A stretch of DNA of 64,000 nt from Arsenophonus fragariae (GTDB taxonomy: Bacteria > Pseudomonadota > Gammaproteobacteria > Enterobacterales > Enterobacteriaceae): positions 1 through 64,000 of the forward strand of contig JBDPYZ010000001.1 in assembly GCA_047291315.1 (NCBI GenBank), in the 5' to 3' direction. Below, piece after piece: positions 1-8,086 of the stretch; within the stretch, counting starts at the first letter, position 1, and every line of letters starts with the position of its first letter. Under the pieces are notes generated by a model. The model was not told the DNA's origin, made no database searches, and saw only the letters and a list, made by a program, of their open reading frames with translations. The position numbers and the translations under genes were made by a program.

Positions 1-640
1 AATTTATTTGGTTATTAAAAAAATTATTTCGGGTTTTACGAGTCAATGATATCGATTAATTACTTGATTAATCAATATTTTTTGCCTAACTGAGTGAAAT
101 GTATAATATTTATAATCCGAAAATTTATTTTTCAAGGCGCATTATATGTACACATAATCCAACCCTAGCTCACGCTAATATCTTAGAAGTACTGGACAGA
201 GTTACTCATGGTAACAGTTCTTTAGAAAAAATATTGCTTATTTAGAACATTTATTTTCATAAAGATTAAATTATTCATGATGTTTTTGTATCGTAAAATT
301 CTTAGGTGATTTTAATATGTAGGATGTTGAATATGTAACTATGTGAAGTTTATAGAGCAACTGAGATATAGATTAAACAGGTTTTTAGAATGAAATATGG
401 CTAGTTAGTGGATATGTTGATTTAATTATAAATAAATTTGTAAGTAAAAGTTTATTTCTTTGTTAATATTAATATATTGATATATAAGTAAAAATTAAAT
501 TTTGGCGAAAAAAAAAGAATTATTAGCACCCAATTACGATAAAAAAAAGCTATAAAGCCAGCAGAGACATCTTGCTTCTGCTGACTATATGGCTTTATGA
601 TATTAACAAATAAATTTCCATGGTGTTGGTTGGCCAACTT
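1..640. other. Gene-poor AT-rich leader region
   Basis: No convincing coding sequence lies on either strand here. A 61-codon minus-strand frame at 452-637 has low-complexity composition and overlaps a hairpin, so I do not call it a gene. Frequent stops in all frames suggest fully eroded coding DNA. Confidence 0.6.
548..600 (+). other. Imperfect hairpin, possible RNA element
   Basis: An outer stem pairs ATAAAGCC near 552 with GGCTTTAT near 597. An inner stem pairs AGCAGA with TCTGCT. An asymmetric internal loop separates the two. A strong terminator follows about 45 bases downstream with no gene between. This could be the 3' part of a small RNA or the relic of a deleted gene's tail; the sequence alone does not decide. 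Confidence 0.3.
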
Positions 641-643
641 GGC

Positions 644-675
644 AGCCTGACCTTACATGAGGTCAGGCTTTTTTA
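644..675 (+). terminator. Rho-independent terminator without an upstream gene
   Basis: AGCCTGACC at 644-652 pairs perfectly with GGTCAGGCT at 661-669 across an 8-base loop, followed by a T-run. It is a textbook terminator on the plus strand, but no intact gene feeds it, so it probably marks the end of a decayed gene or a small RNA. It insulates luxR from upstream transcription. Confidence 0.8.
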
Positions 676-730
676 TTGTTTTTATAATATCTAATAATAA
701 CTTTACCTTTTTTTATGCTTAGATTGTAGT

Positions 731-765
731 TAGACTTAAGTCTAGTTTTGCACTATACTTTTGTT
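731..765 (+). promoter_or_regulatory. Candidate lux-box operator upstream of luxR
   Basis: A perfect 14-base palindrome, TAGACTTAAGTCTA, lies at about 731-744. It is followed at about 746-765 by a stretch containing TGCACTATA, which matches the core of the EsaR box (CCTGCACTATAGTACAGG type). EsaR-family regulators repress their own promoter from such a site. The position 40-60 bases before the start codon fits autorepression. The assignment is inferred from similarity to the consensus as I remember it. Confidence 0.45.
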
Positions 766-805
766 CTTACATGGAAGTTATTATGTTGTTTGGGAGAGTA
801 ACTGG

Positions 806-1543
806 ATGTCAAAAGCATTTTTTGATAATGATATGATAAATAATGTAATAAAAAACTATTTAGATAGAGAATTAGCTGTTTTTGGAAAATTTCGGTATGC
901 ATATATAATTCTGAATAAAAGAAATCCAGTGGAAATGTTTGTGATAACAAATTATCCAGATAAGTGGCTTGAAATATATAAGGAAAGGAATTATCAACAA
1001 ATAGATCCCGTAGTTATCTTTGCTCTTAAGAGAGTTTCTCCTTTTGAGTGGGACGAAAATTTGTCTGTTAATTCTAGAGTTGATTTCTCAAAAATTTTTG
1101 ATATTTCGAAAGATTATAATGTTGTAAATGGCTATACTTTTGTATTACACGATTGTAATAATCGCCTTGCTATGTTATCAATTGCGATGATTAGTTCGGA
1201 AGTGGTGGAAATAGAAAAGAGTATAAGAGAGCATAAAAAGGATTTACATATGCTACTTCTTGATGTTCATGAAAAAATCACCTCTCTATATCGAGAGATG
1301 ATTATACAAAACTATCAGAATCCAGCAAGTGGAATAGATTGTTTTTCGCCACGCGAAAATGAAATTTTATATTGGGCTAGTATGGGAAAAACCTACCCGG
1401 AAATTGCAACCATACTAGGTATAAAATTGGGCACAGTAAAATTTCATATTGGCAGTGTTGTGAAAAAATTAGGTGTTTTAAATGCTAAGCATGCTATAAG
1501 ACTTGGTGTTGAATTACAACTCATTAAACCTGTCTCCAAATGA
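806..1543 (+). CDS. LuxR-family AHL quorum-sensing regulator (EsaR/YenR type)
   Basis: A cytoplasmic transcription factor that binds acyl-homoserine lactone. The chosen ATG at 806 follows GGGAGAG and gives 245 residues, the family norm; an upstream in-frame start would add 15 residues without a ribosome site. The N-terminal autoinducer domain keeps the W/Y/D/W ligand residues (YPDKWLEIY, DPVV, PFEWDE, residues about 55-85). The C-terminal LuxR helix-turn-helix starts near residue 179 (FSPRENEILYWASMGKTYPEIA). Closest remembered relatives are EsaR, ExpR and YenR, which act as DNA-binding proteins in the absence of AHL and are released by it. The gene overlaps the 3' end of the AHL synthase gene by 30 bases tail to tail, as in esaI/esaR. 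Function is confident; the ligand is unknown. Confidence 0.93.
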   Translation: MSKAFFDNDMINNVIKNYLDRELAVFGKFRYAYIILNKRNPVEMFVITNYPDKWLEIYKERNYQQIDPVVIFALKRVSPFEWDENLSVNSRVDFSKIFDISKDYNVVNGYTFVLHDCNNRLAMLSIAMISSEVVEIEKSIREHKKDLHMLLLDVHEKITSLYREMIIQNYQNPASGIDCFSPRENEILYWASMGKTYPEIATILGIKLGTVKFHIGSVVKKLGVLNAKHAIRLGVELQLIKPVSK

Positions 1544-2175
1544 TGGATATATCAACGGCCATTTTTTTAAATTATTATTAACAAGACTGTCATAATGGCG
1601 CCTTATTCTTCCAATTAACTTGTTTTGATTTCTAGAATCTATAGGCAAAAGCAGTAGATATATTTTTTCATTTTTTTCTGATAAACCTTGTTCGATGATT
1701 GAAACTTTCCAACCTGATCGCTCTACTACTTTTAACATACCATGACTGATAATAGTAAGAATCCCATCATAATCGCCTTTTTGCGCATAATTAATCATCG
1801 CTAGACATAGTATAAAAAAGACAGGACATTTATCACAATTTAGTTCTTTTGTTCGGTCTTTGGCCACAAAAAAGCGGCTTGATTCAATATAGTTTCCTTT
1901 AGGAAGATTGAGATGTTTGAAAAAAGGTGCAAATGTGTCGGTGATCATGTTAGGAAATTGCATTTCAATAAATTTAACACTACATATGATGGTGTTGCTT
2001 CTTACGCCAAATAGATAGTTAGCCTTGTCATTATTATATTCATCAAACTCCATACCGGTAATACAATTGACTGCCCAGTTAAGGCGATCTTTAAAAGTTT
2101 CTTTTCTTAACGTAAATAATTCTTTTGATTTTTTTCAGTCAAAAGGTTGTAGTTCACATCGAATATTTTTAACAT
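1514..2175 (-). pseudogene. LuxI-family AHL synthase, frameshifted in a poly-A tract
   Basis: This enzyme family makes N-acyl-homoserine lactones from S-adenosylmethionine and acyl-ACP. The natural start is ATG at 2175 behind GGAG. Reading gives MLKIFDVNYNLLTEK, then the frame breaks at a run of seven A (2135-2129) and stops at codon 23. Adding one A restores the conserved ELFTLRKETFKDRLNW segment (catalytic R and W residues) and joins the rest of the protein (GMEFDEY, ICSVKFIE, SSRFFV), for about 220 residues in total. Everything else looks undamaged. Without correction, translation from the internal ATG at 2053 would lack the N-terminal SAM-binding residues. It is either recently inactivated, rescued by slippage on the A-run, or a sequencing indel. 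Confidence 0.88.
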
Positions 2176-2680
2176 TTTTTCTCCATTATTTTATTTACTC
2201 ACATATCCTATATTAAAATTACTAAAATATTTCTATCTAGCGATATTATTTTTCGATTTTCACTACGGGTAATAATGTCTATTATATTTTGCCTTCTCTA
2301 TAATTCTTTGTACACTAGTTGTGTTAAGTTTATATATGAGTTTAAGGAATATTTTAGATGATCCGTAAATCGGAGGTTTAAATTAATTAGATTGTTTTTA
2401 ATTAAAAATTAAAAAAATTTTATAGATTAAGTTAGGTATACGAAGAAAATATAAAAAAGAGCTTTATGGATAGCGTTAGTTTTAAAAAAGTAATCTTTAT
2501 ATTTATAGTATAAAAAAATCAAAATATCTATTAAGATAAAGGAATTATCAGATAAATATATATTATTATTAACATAATGATTAGATATTTTTTATTTAAT
2601 TATTTTAATGAAATTATTTGAAATAATTATAATAAATTTCACCTTTATCAAAGAAAGTTAATAATTAAAGCACATGGAAA
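2176..2680. other. AT-rich intergenic region upstream of luxI and pfkA
   Basis: About 500 bases of very AT-rich DNA between the divergent luxI and pfkA genes. I see no coding sequence on either strand. It must carry the luxI promoter, but no clear lux box was recognised near the luxI start. Confidence 0.5.
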
Positions 2681-2691
2681 AAGTTTTATCG

Positions 2692-2720
2692 TATAATATA
2701 GTAAGCTGAATCAATTCAGC
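2692..2720 (+). promoter_or_regulatory. pfkA promoter with Cra (FruR) operator
   Basis: A consensus -10 hexamer TATAAT lies at 2692-2697. The perfect palindrome GCTGAATCAATTCAGC follows at 2705-2720, about where transcription should start. It matches the Cra consensus (GCTGAATCGNTTCAGC type). In E. coli, Cra represses pfkA from such a site until fructose-1-phosphate or fructose-1,6-bisphosphate releases it. Position over the start site fits repression. Confidence 0.75.
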
Positions 2721-2795
2721 ATGCTAGAGTCATAAGTAAAATAAATGAAATTATGGTTTTTGTATTTATGGCAATATATTAAATCAGGGGTTTCC

Positions 2796-3773
2796 ATGAA
2801 CAAAAAAGGAATAAAAAGAGTTGGTGTTTTAACCAGTGGTGGTGATGCGCCAGGAATGAATGCTGCTATTCGTAGTGTTGTGCGAATGGGACTCTCTGAA
2901 GGTTTAAAAGTTTATGGTATTTATGACGGCTATATGGGACTTTATGAAAATCGAATAAAAGAACTTAACCGTTTTAGTGTTTCTGATATTATTAATCGCG
3001 GGGGTACTTTCTTAGGTTCTGCTCGTTTCCCTGAATTTCGTGATAGTGAGAAAGTAAGAGTCCAATCTATTGATAATATGAGAAAACATAAAATTGATGC
3101 CTTGGTTGTCATCGGTGGAGATGGTTCTTATCGTGGAGCAAAGAAGATCACTGAAGCAGGCTTCCCCTGTATAGGGGTACCCGGAACTATTGATAATGAT
3201 GTTGCCGGTACTGATTATACGATTGGTTATTTTACTGCTTTGGATACAATTGTTGAGGCAATTGATCGTTTACGTGATACCTCAACTTCCCATAAACGTA
3301 TTTCAATAGTTGAAATAATGGGGCGTCACTGCGGTGATTTGACTTTATCTGCAGCTATTGCTGGAGGCTGTGAGTTTGTGGTATTGCCCGAAATACCTTT
3401 TGATAAGGAAGAGCTACTGACAGAAATTAAATCTGGCTTAGAGAGAGGTAAACGTCATGCGATTGTTGCTATTACTGAACATATTTATGATGTTAATGAA
3501 TTGGCAAAATATATTGAAAAAGCCACGGGGCATGGGACACGAGCAACTGTTTTAGGTCATATTCAGCGGGGCGGTAGCCCTGTAGCGAGTGATCGTGTTC
3601 TAGCATCCCGTATGGGTGCTTACTCTATTCAGTTACTTTTACAGGGGTATGGTGGCCGCTGTGTTGGTATTCAAAATGATAAACTGGTTCATCATGATAT
3701 TATTGATGCAGTTGAAAACATGCAACGTAAGTTTAAGCAGGATTGGTTAGATACGGCGAAGAAACTTTATTAA
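2796..3773 (+). CDS. pfkA: ATP-dependent 6-phosphofructokinase I
   Basis: Phosphorylates fructose-6-phosphate to fructose-1,6-bisphosphate, the committed step of glycolysis, in the cytoplasm. The ATG at 2796 follows AGGGG and gives 325 residues (E. coli 320). Visible signatures: ATP-binding GGDAPGMN near residue 16 and GGDGS near 108, the catalytic TIDND loop near 130, MGRHCGD near 174 and the substrate-binding GHIQRGGSP near the C-terminus. It stands alone behind a Cra operator and runs convergently toward glpD. It looks fully functional, so glycolytic flux is kept. Confidence 0.97.
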   Translation: MNKKGIKRVGVLTSGGDAPGMNAAIRSVVRMGLSEGLKVYGIYDGYMGLYENRIKELNRFSVSDIINRGGTFLGSARFPEFRDSEKVRVQSIDNMRKHKIDALVVIGGDGSYRGAKKITEAGFPCIGVPGTIDNDVAGTDYTIGYFTALDTIVEAIDRLRDTSTSHKRISIVEIMGRHCGDLTLSAAIAGGCEFVVLPEIPFDKEELLTEIKSGLERGKRHAIVAITEHIYDVNELAKYIEKATGHGTRATVLGHIQRGGSPVASDRVLASRMGAYSIQLLLQGYGGRCVGIQNDKLVHHDIIDAVENMQRKFKQDWLDTAKKLY

Positions 3774-3802
3774 CGGTCTTTACCTGCTTGTGATCGATAA
3801 AG

Positions 3803-5296
3803 TTACGATATGGTTGTATTTTTAGTTAGCCATTGCGATATTCGTTGTTTCTCATAATCATTGAGCCACATACCTAATTTAGTTCTACGCCAGATGGCAT
3901 CATCTAGCTCTGTAACCCATTCATTCTCGATTAAATAACGTAATTCGGCTTCATATAAATTGTGCCCAAAAGCTTCACCTAGATCTGATAACGATTGTGA
4001 TTGTTTTAAGATCAAATTGCTGTTACTACCGTAAGTGCGGGCATAACGCAATGCAATTCCTTCTGGTAACCACGGATAGCGTTTACGTAATAGTTGAGCA
4101 TAACCGTCACGATCACAGCCTTCGATATCACCACCAGGTAGCGTTGCTTCTTTTGTCCATGCTTTGCCGGTATTAGGGTAGTAATGAACTAATTTATCTA
4201 CAGCATGTTCTGCAAGTTTACGATATGTAGTTAATTTACCACCAAAAACAGATAGTAAAGGTGCTTTTCTTTGTTCATCTTGGATATCGAGGGTGTAATC
4301 ACGAGTAATGGCTTGAGGTGAATCAGATTCATCATCATATAATGGGCGTACACCAGAGTAAGTCCAGACAATATCTTGCTGTGTTAACTGTTTTTTGAAA
4401 TGATCGTTATAAACTTTTAATAAATAATTAATTTCATTATTATCGATGTGAACATCTTTTGGATCACCTTGATATTCGACATCGGTAGTACCTATAATAG
4501 AAAACTGCTCCATCCAAGGAATAACAAAGACAATACGGTGATCTTCATTTTGTAAAATATAAGCTTGTGAACCATCGTGTACACGTGGTAAAATGATATG
4601 GCTACCTTTAATTAGTCGGATAGCGTAGGGAGATTTTAATTGTAACCCTTCATCAAAGAAAGATTTAACCCAAGGCCCAGTTGCGTTTACTAATCCTTTT
4701 GCTCGCCAAATTTCTTTTTTACCCGTAGGTAAGTCTTCTGCTTCTACCACCCAGAGCCCATTTTCACGCCAGGCTCTAGTCGCTTTGGTACGAGTTCGGA
4801 CCTCACCTTTATGTCTCAGAATTTCTTGGGCATTGATGACGACTAAGCGTGCATCATCTACCCAACAATCTGAATATTCAAAACCTTTTGTTAATTTTGA
4901 TTTTAAGACTGAGTTTTTACCAAATTTTAGTCCTTTACTTCCTGGTAGACTGGTACGTTTACCGAGGTGATCATAAAGGAAAAGGCCAGCACGGATAATC
5001 CAGGCAGGACGAAGATGAGGTTGATGAGGTAGGCGAAAAAGCATTGGGAAAGCGATATGCGGAGCAAGCTTAAGCAAAACTTCACGCTCGGCAAGAGCTT
5101 CACTAACTAAACGAAACTCATAATGTTCTAAATAACGTAATCCGCCATGGATCAATTTGGAACTAGCAGAAGAAGTTGCGCTAGCAAGATCTTGGGCTTC
5201 TAGTAGTAATACTGATAATCCTCGACCAGCAGCATCAGCAGCAATACCTGCACCATTTATACCACCACCTAGAACAATTAAATCTTTTGTTTCCAT
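3803..5296 (-). CDS. glpD: Aerobic glycerol-3-phosphate dehydrogenase
   Basis: A membrane-associated FAD enzyme that oxidises glycerol-3-phosphate to dihydroxyacetone phosphate and passes electrons to ubiquinone. The 497-residue product (E. coli 501) begins with the FAD-binding motif VLGGGINGAGIAADAAGRG. It contains LIHGGLRYLEHYEF near residue 48, GLVNATGPW near 205 and the conserved VFGGKLTTYR near 350. The start is preceded by GGGAGG. It is divergent from the glpEGR cluster as in E. coli. Because glpR is broken, glpD is probably expressed without repression. Confidence 0.97.
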   Translation of the reverse strand: METKDLIVLGGGINGAGIAADAAGRGLSVLLLEAQDLASATSSASSKLIHGGLRYLEHYEFRLVSEALAEREVLLKLAPHIAFPMLFRLPHQPHLRPAWIIRAGLFLYDHLGKRTSLPGSKGLKFGKNSVLKSKLTKGFEYSDCWVDDARLVVINAQEILRHKGEVRTRTKATRAWRENGLWVVEAEDLPTGKKEIWRAKGLVNATGPWVKSFFDEGLQLKSPYAIRLIKGSHIILPRVHDGSQAYILQNEDHRIVFVIPWMEQFSIIGTTDVEYQGDPKDVHIDNNEINYLLKVYNDHFKKQLTQQDIVWTYSGVRPLYDDESDSPQAITRDYTLDIQDEQRKAPLLSVFGGKLTTYRKLAEHAVDKLVHYYPNTGKAWTKEATLPGGDIEGCDRDGYAQLLRKRYPWLPEGIALRYARTYGSNSNLILKQSQSLSDLGEAFGHNLYEAELRYLIENEWVTELDDAIWRRTKLGMWLNDYEKQRISQWLTKNTTIS

Positions 5297-5309
5297 GCCT
5301 CCCCCAATG

Positions 5310-5350
5310 TTCGAGATTACTCAAATATGTTCTTTTTTGCTCACAATATT
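5310..5350 (-). promoter_or_regulatory. Possible GlpR operator half-sites before glpD
   Basis: On the minus strand, AAGAACATATT and TCTCGAACATT each resemble the GAACATT half of the GlpR operator. They sit 15-50 bases upstream of glpD, where GlpR represses in E. coli. The matches are partial. The cognate repressor is broken, so the sites may already be decaying. Confidence 0.3.
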
Positions 5351-5544
5351 AATCAAATTAGATTCTAATGCCAACTATTATTAAGCGAAAAAACTATTAA
5401 ATTGATGCTATTTATCGTTTGGTGAAAAAAAAGCAAACTAAATTTAGAAAATGAGTATTGATCTGGAGAGAATATGAGCTTATAAAGAAGTATAGCTACA
5501 GAATAGAGCAGGAAATGAAAAAATTATCCTGCGATAAGCCAGCA

Positions 5545-6140
5545 TTAGCATATTTTAAGTATTACATTATGATGCTCAATCATTTTGTGGATACTTGCAG
5601 GAGGTGCTTTGTCAGTAAAGAGATAATCAATCATCTCCATATTGCCTAGGTTAACCATTGCATTGCGACCAAATTTTGAGTAATCGGTGACCAGCATAAC
5701 GCAACGCGAATTTTCAATAATTGCTTTTTTTGTCCGTACTTCATGGTAGTCGAACTCTAGCAATGAACCATCCCCATCGATGCCTAAAATACCATAGTCA
5801 AGACAAAATTGAGATATAAAATATAAGGTTGCCTCACCAACAATTTCTCCATCACGGTTGCGAACTTCTCCTCCTGCTAAGATCAAACGAAAATCCTCTT
5901 TTGGCATAAGTAGGGTTGCAACATTAAGATTATTAGTGACAATATTTAAATTTTTATGATCCAGTAAAGCATAGACAACAGCTTCTGGTGTTGAATTTTA
6001 TTTTTTTCCGCCAGTTCATTCAGATCACGACGAATAGTTTGTGGACTGACATTGAAATATTCAACTAACTTTTCAGTACTTACATAGCCTTGAATACGGA
6101 CAATTTCGATAATAGCATTACGGTGTTGAGTTTGCTTCAC
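5545..6140 (-). pseudogene. glpR: Glycerol-3-phosphate regulon repressor, internally deleted
   Basis: A DeoR-family repressor that controls glp genes in response to glycerol-3-phosphate. The GTG start at 6140 gives an intact N-terminal helix-turn-helix (GYVSTEKLVEYFNVSPQTIRR is its extent). Just after AEKNKI about 50-55 codons are missing relative to E. coli GlpR, and the frame shifts at the junction. The C-terminal part resumes with TPEAVVYALLDH and runs to the normal end (EDFRLILAGGEV, GEATLYFISQF, LLEFDYHEVRTKKAI). A truncated N-terminal DNA-binding fragment might still be made, but the inducer domain would be absent. Confidence 0.92.
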
Positions 6141-6157
6141 AAAAATCTCAAATATCA

Positions 6158-7012
6158 CTATATATATTGGTTATGTTTTGTATTATTTGGTTTATGTCTA
6201 TTATCCCATAATCCCATTAATAAGCCGATAATTAATCCGGCAGTGTGTGCCGTGTTAGCTATCTTCATGCCAAACATATCAAAGTAACCAATAAATAACC
6301 ATAAAACAGCAAATATCATTAACCCTCTTGGAATAGAAATACCTTTTGCAGGGTGACGTTCACCCGTTAGCCAAGCGTAGCTAATTAACGAAAAAACCAC
6401 GCCGGAAAGGCCACCAAAAGCAGAGCCACTAAAGAGCGATTGTCCCCAATTACTAAAAAGTGCTGATACCATAGAAATGACGAATAGCTTACCTGTACTT
6501 AATTGGCGTTCTACCTGACTACCTAAATACGACCACCACATTAAATTACATAAAATGTGCATCAACGAAAAGTGGAGTAATGCAGGGGTGAATATTCGCC
6601 AGATTTCAGTATATTGAGTACTTGATGGCCAAGCAAGATAAGCCATTACGGCGTCATTACCAGAAATTAACATCCAAATATAAATAAAAATAGATAAAAA
6701 GAAAACGATGATGGTTAGTGGCCCAGATGTTTTTTTTAAATAATCGAAAGTAAGATAATTACGGTAGCCAAATTTTTTATCAATATGTCCGGTTTGCCAA
6801 CTTGCCGCCTGATAACGAGAGTTAAGAGGGTTTCGCATAAACAGTTTTAGTTCTTGTTGCACTTGATCGAGCTTATTTTCATCATGTAACCAGAGATCAA
6901 AGAATTTCCCCTGTTGTTCAGCACGCATTTCGATGACAATGTTTTGCATTGCTATATAATCAATAAATGCTTGTGCTAATCTAGGATTTGCTATAGAAAT
7001 TAAATGGATCAT
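6158..7012 (-). CDS. glpG: Rhomboid intramembrane serine protease GlpG
   Basis: Cleaves transmembrane helices within the inner membrane. The product has 284 residues (E. coli 276). It has a cytoplasmic N-terminal domain (ANPRLAQAFIDY, ending near QAASWQTGH) followed by six predicted membrane segments. The catalytic serine lies in GGLSGVVFSL (about residue 207) and the catalytic histidine in ANTAHTAGLIIGL (about 258). HFSLMHILCNLMWW supplies the oxyanion histidine and asparagine. It lies between glpE and the broken glpR, as in the glpEGR cluster. It appears intact. Confidence 0.95.
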   Translation of the reverse strand: MIHLISIANPRLAQAFIDYIAMQNIVIEMRAEQQGKFFDLWLHDENKLDQVQQELKLFMRNPLNSRYQAASWQTGHIDKKFGYRNYLTFDYLKKTSGPLTIIVFFLSIFIYIWMLISGNDAVMAYLAWPSSTQYTEIWRIFTPALLHFSLMHILCNLMWWSYLGSQVERQLSTGKLFVISMVSALFSNWGQSLFSGSAFGGLSGVVFSLISYAWLTGERHPAKGISIPRGLMIFAVLWLFIGYFDMFGMKIANTAHTAGLIIGLLMGLWDNRHKPNNTKHNQYI

Positions 7013-7027
7013 AGCCTGTTGTATCGT

Positions 7028-7354
7028 TTAAGAAAGTGAGTTGATGGTGTGTGGATATTCTCTCAACCATACTTCAAAGCCACCGTTTATGCTATAAACA
7101 GTTTCGAAGCCCATATTAACCAAATATTGTGCGACATCTTTGCTACTATGGCCATGGTAACACATTACTATTACCGGCGTGTCAAAATCTGTTTGCTTAA
7201 TAAAGTTATTTAAGGTCTCATTTGTGAGATGGTAAGCACCGTTAATATGCGCTGAATAAAAACTTTGTGGGTCACGAATGTCGACCAAGATGCTATCACA
7301 TGTTTGCCAAAGTTTATAGGTTTGTTCAACTGTAATTAATTGAAAATTATCCAT
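7028..7354 (-). CDS. glpE: Thiosulfate sulfurtransferase (single-domain rhodanese)
   Basis: Transfers sulfur from thiosulfate to cyanide or other thiol acceptors in the cytoplasm. The 108-residue length equals E. coli GlpE. The active-site loop reads MCYHGHSS, with the catalytic cysteine near residue 65; DIRDPQSF near residue 26 is the usual rhodanese N-terminal motif. It is 15 bases upstream of glpG and probably cotranscribed with it. No damage seen. Confidence 0.95.
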   Translation of the reverse strand: MDNFQLITVEQTYKLWQTCDSILVDIRDPQSFYSAHINGAYHLTNETLNNFIKQTDFDTPVIVMCYHGHSSKDVAQYLVNMGFETVYSINGGFEVWLREYPHTINSLS

Positions 7355-7393
7355 AGTAATCTGTGCTATATTGTTTTATGTTCGGAAAAGCAA

Positions 7394-7421
7394 GATACTC
7401 TCTATACTGTTAAAGAGTATC
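7394..7421 (-). terminator. Possible terminator downstream of nfuA
   Basis: GATACTCT pairs with AGAGTATC across an A/T-rich loop about 30 bases after the nfuA stop. On the minus strand a TTGCTTTT stretch follows. The T-run is imperfect, so efficiency is uncertain. Confidence 0.45.
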
Positions 7422-7448
7422 CATCATTAGCAAAAATGGGTAATTATT

Positions 7449-8027
7449 TTAATAATAAGAGTGATCACCACGCTGATGTTCGGTTAAATCTTTAACTCCT
7501 TTCAATTCGTCTGGGAACATATTTAGCAACTGTTTTTCAATACCTTCTTTTAAAGTAAGATCGACCATTGAACAGCCGTTACATCCCCCACCGAATTGTA
7601 GAATTGCATATCCATCATCAGTGATTTCCATTAATGCAACTCGTCCTCCATGACCAGCTAACTGTGGATTAATTTGTGATTGAATAACATATTCAACTCG
7701 TTTAATCAGTGGAGCATCGTCAGCAACTTTTCGCATTTTGGAATTAGGTGCTTTTAGTGTAAGTTGCGCGCCTAATTGATCTATGACGAAATCGATTTCG
7801 GCCTCTTCCAAAAAAGGCGCGCTAATTTCATCAACATATGCTGAGAGTTTATCAAATTTAAGTTCAATATCAGTCGCTTCAATAGCATCAGGAGGACAAT
7901 AAGAGACACTACATTCCGCAGAAGGTGTGCCAGGATTAATTACAAATACCCGAATTTGTGTGCCAGGTTCTTGATTTACCAATAGTTTGGAAAAATGAGC
8001 TTGTGCTGCTTCAGTAATATTAATCAT
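7449..8027 (-). CDS. nfuA: Fe-S cluster carrier NfuA
   Basis: Carries [4Fe-4S] clusters and delivers them to client enzymes, especially under oxidative or iron stress. The 192 residues match the family (E. coli 191). The N-terminal half is a degenerate A-type domain. The C-terminal Nfu domain carries the cluster-binding FGGGCNGCSMVDLTL motif near residue 150. It sits beside the broken gntX and bioH, as in E. coli. It appears functional, in keeping with the kept iron genes nearby. Confidence 0.96.
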   Translation of the reverse strand: MINITEAAQAHFSKLLVNQEPGTQIRVFVINPGTPSAECSVSYCPPDAIEATDIELKFDKLSAYVDEISAPFLEEAEIDFVIDQLGAQLTLKAPNSKMRKVADDAPLIKRVEYVIQSQINPQLAGHGGRVALMEITDDGYAILQFGGGCNGCSMVDLTLKEGIEKQLLNMFPDELKGVKDLTEHQRGDHSYY

Positions 8028-8086
8028 AATCGATGCTCAATAGTTGATTATTTTAGTATGTTATCATACGCTCTTTTCTTTACTTT

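Noticed and set aside
452..637. A 61-codon minus-strand open frame
   Set aside because: Low-complexity composition, no ribosome site, overlaps the hairpin region, no family resemblance.
1514..2053. LuxI starting at the internal ATG at 2053
   Set aside because: It would lack about 41 conserved N-terminal residues. These are encoded just upstream in another frame behind a proper ribosome site.
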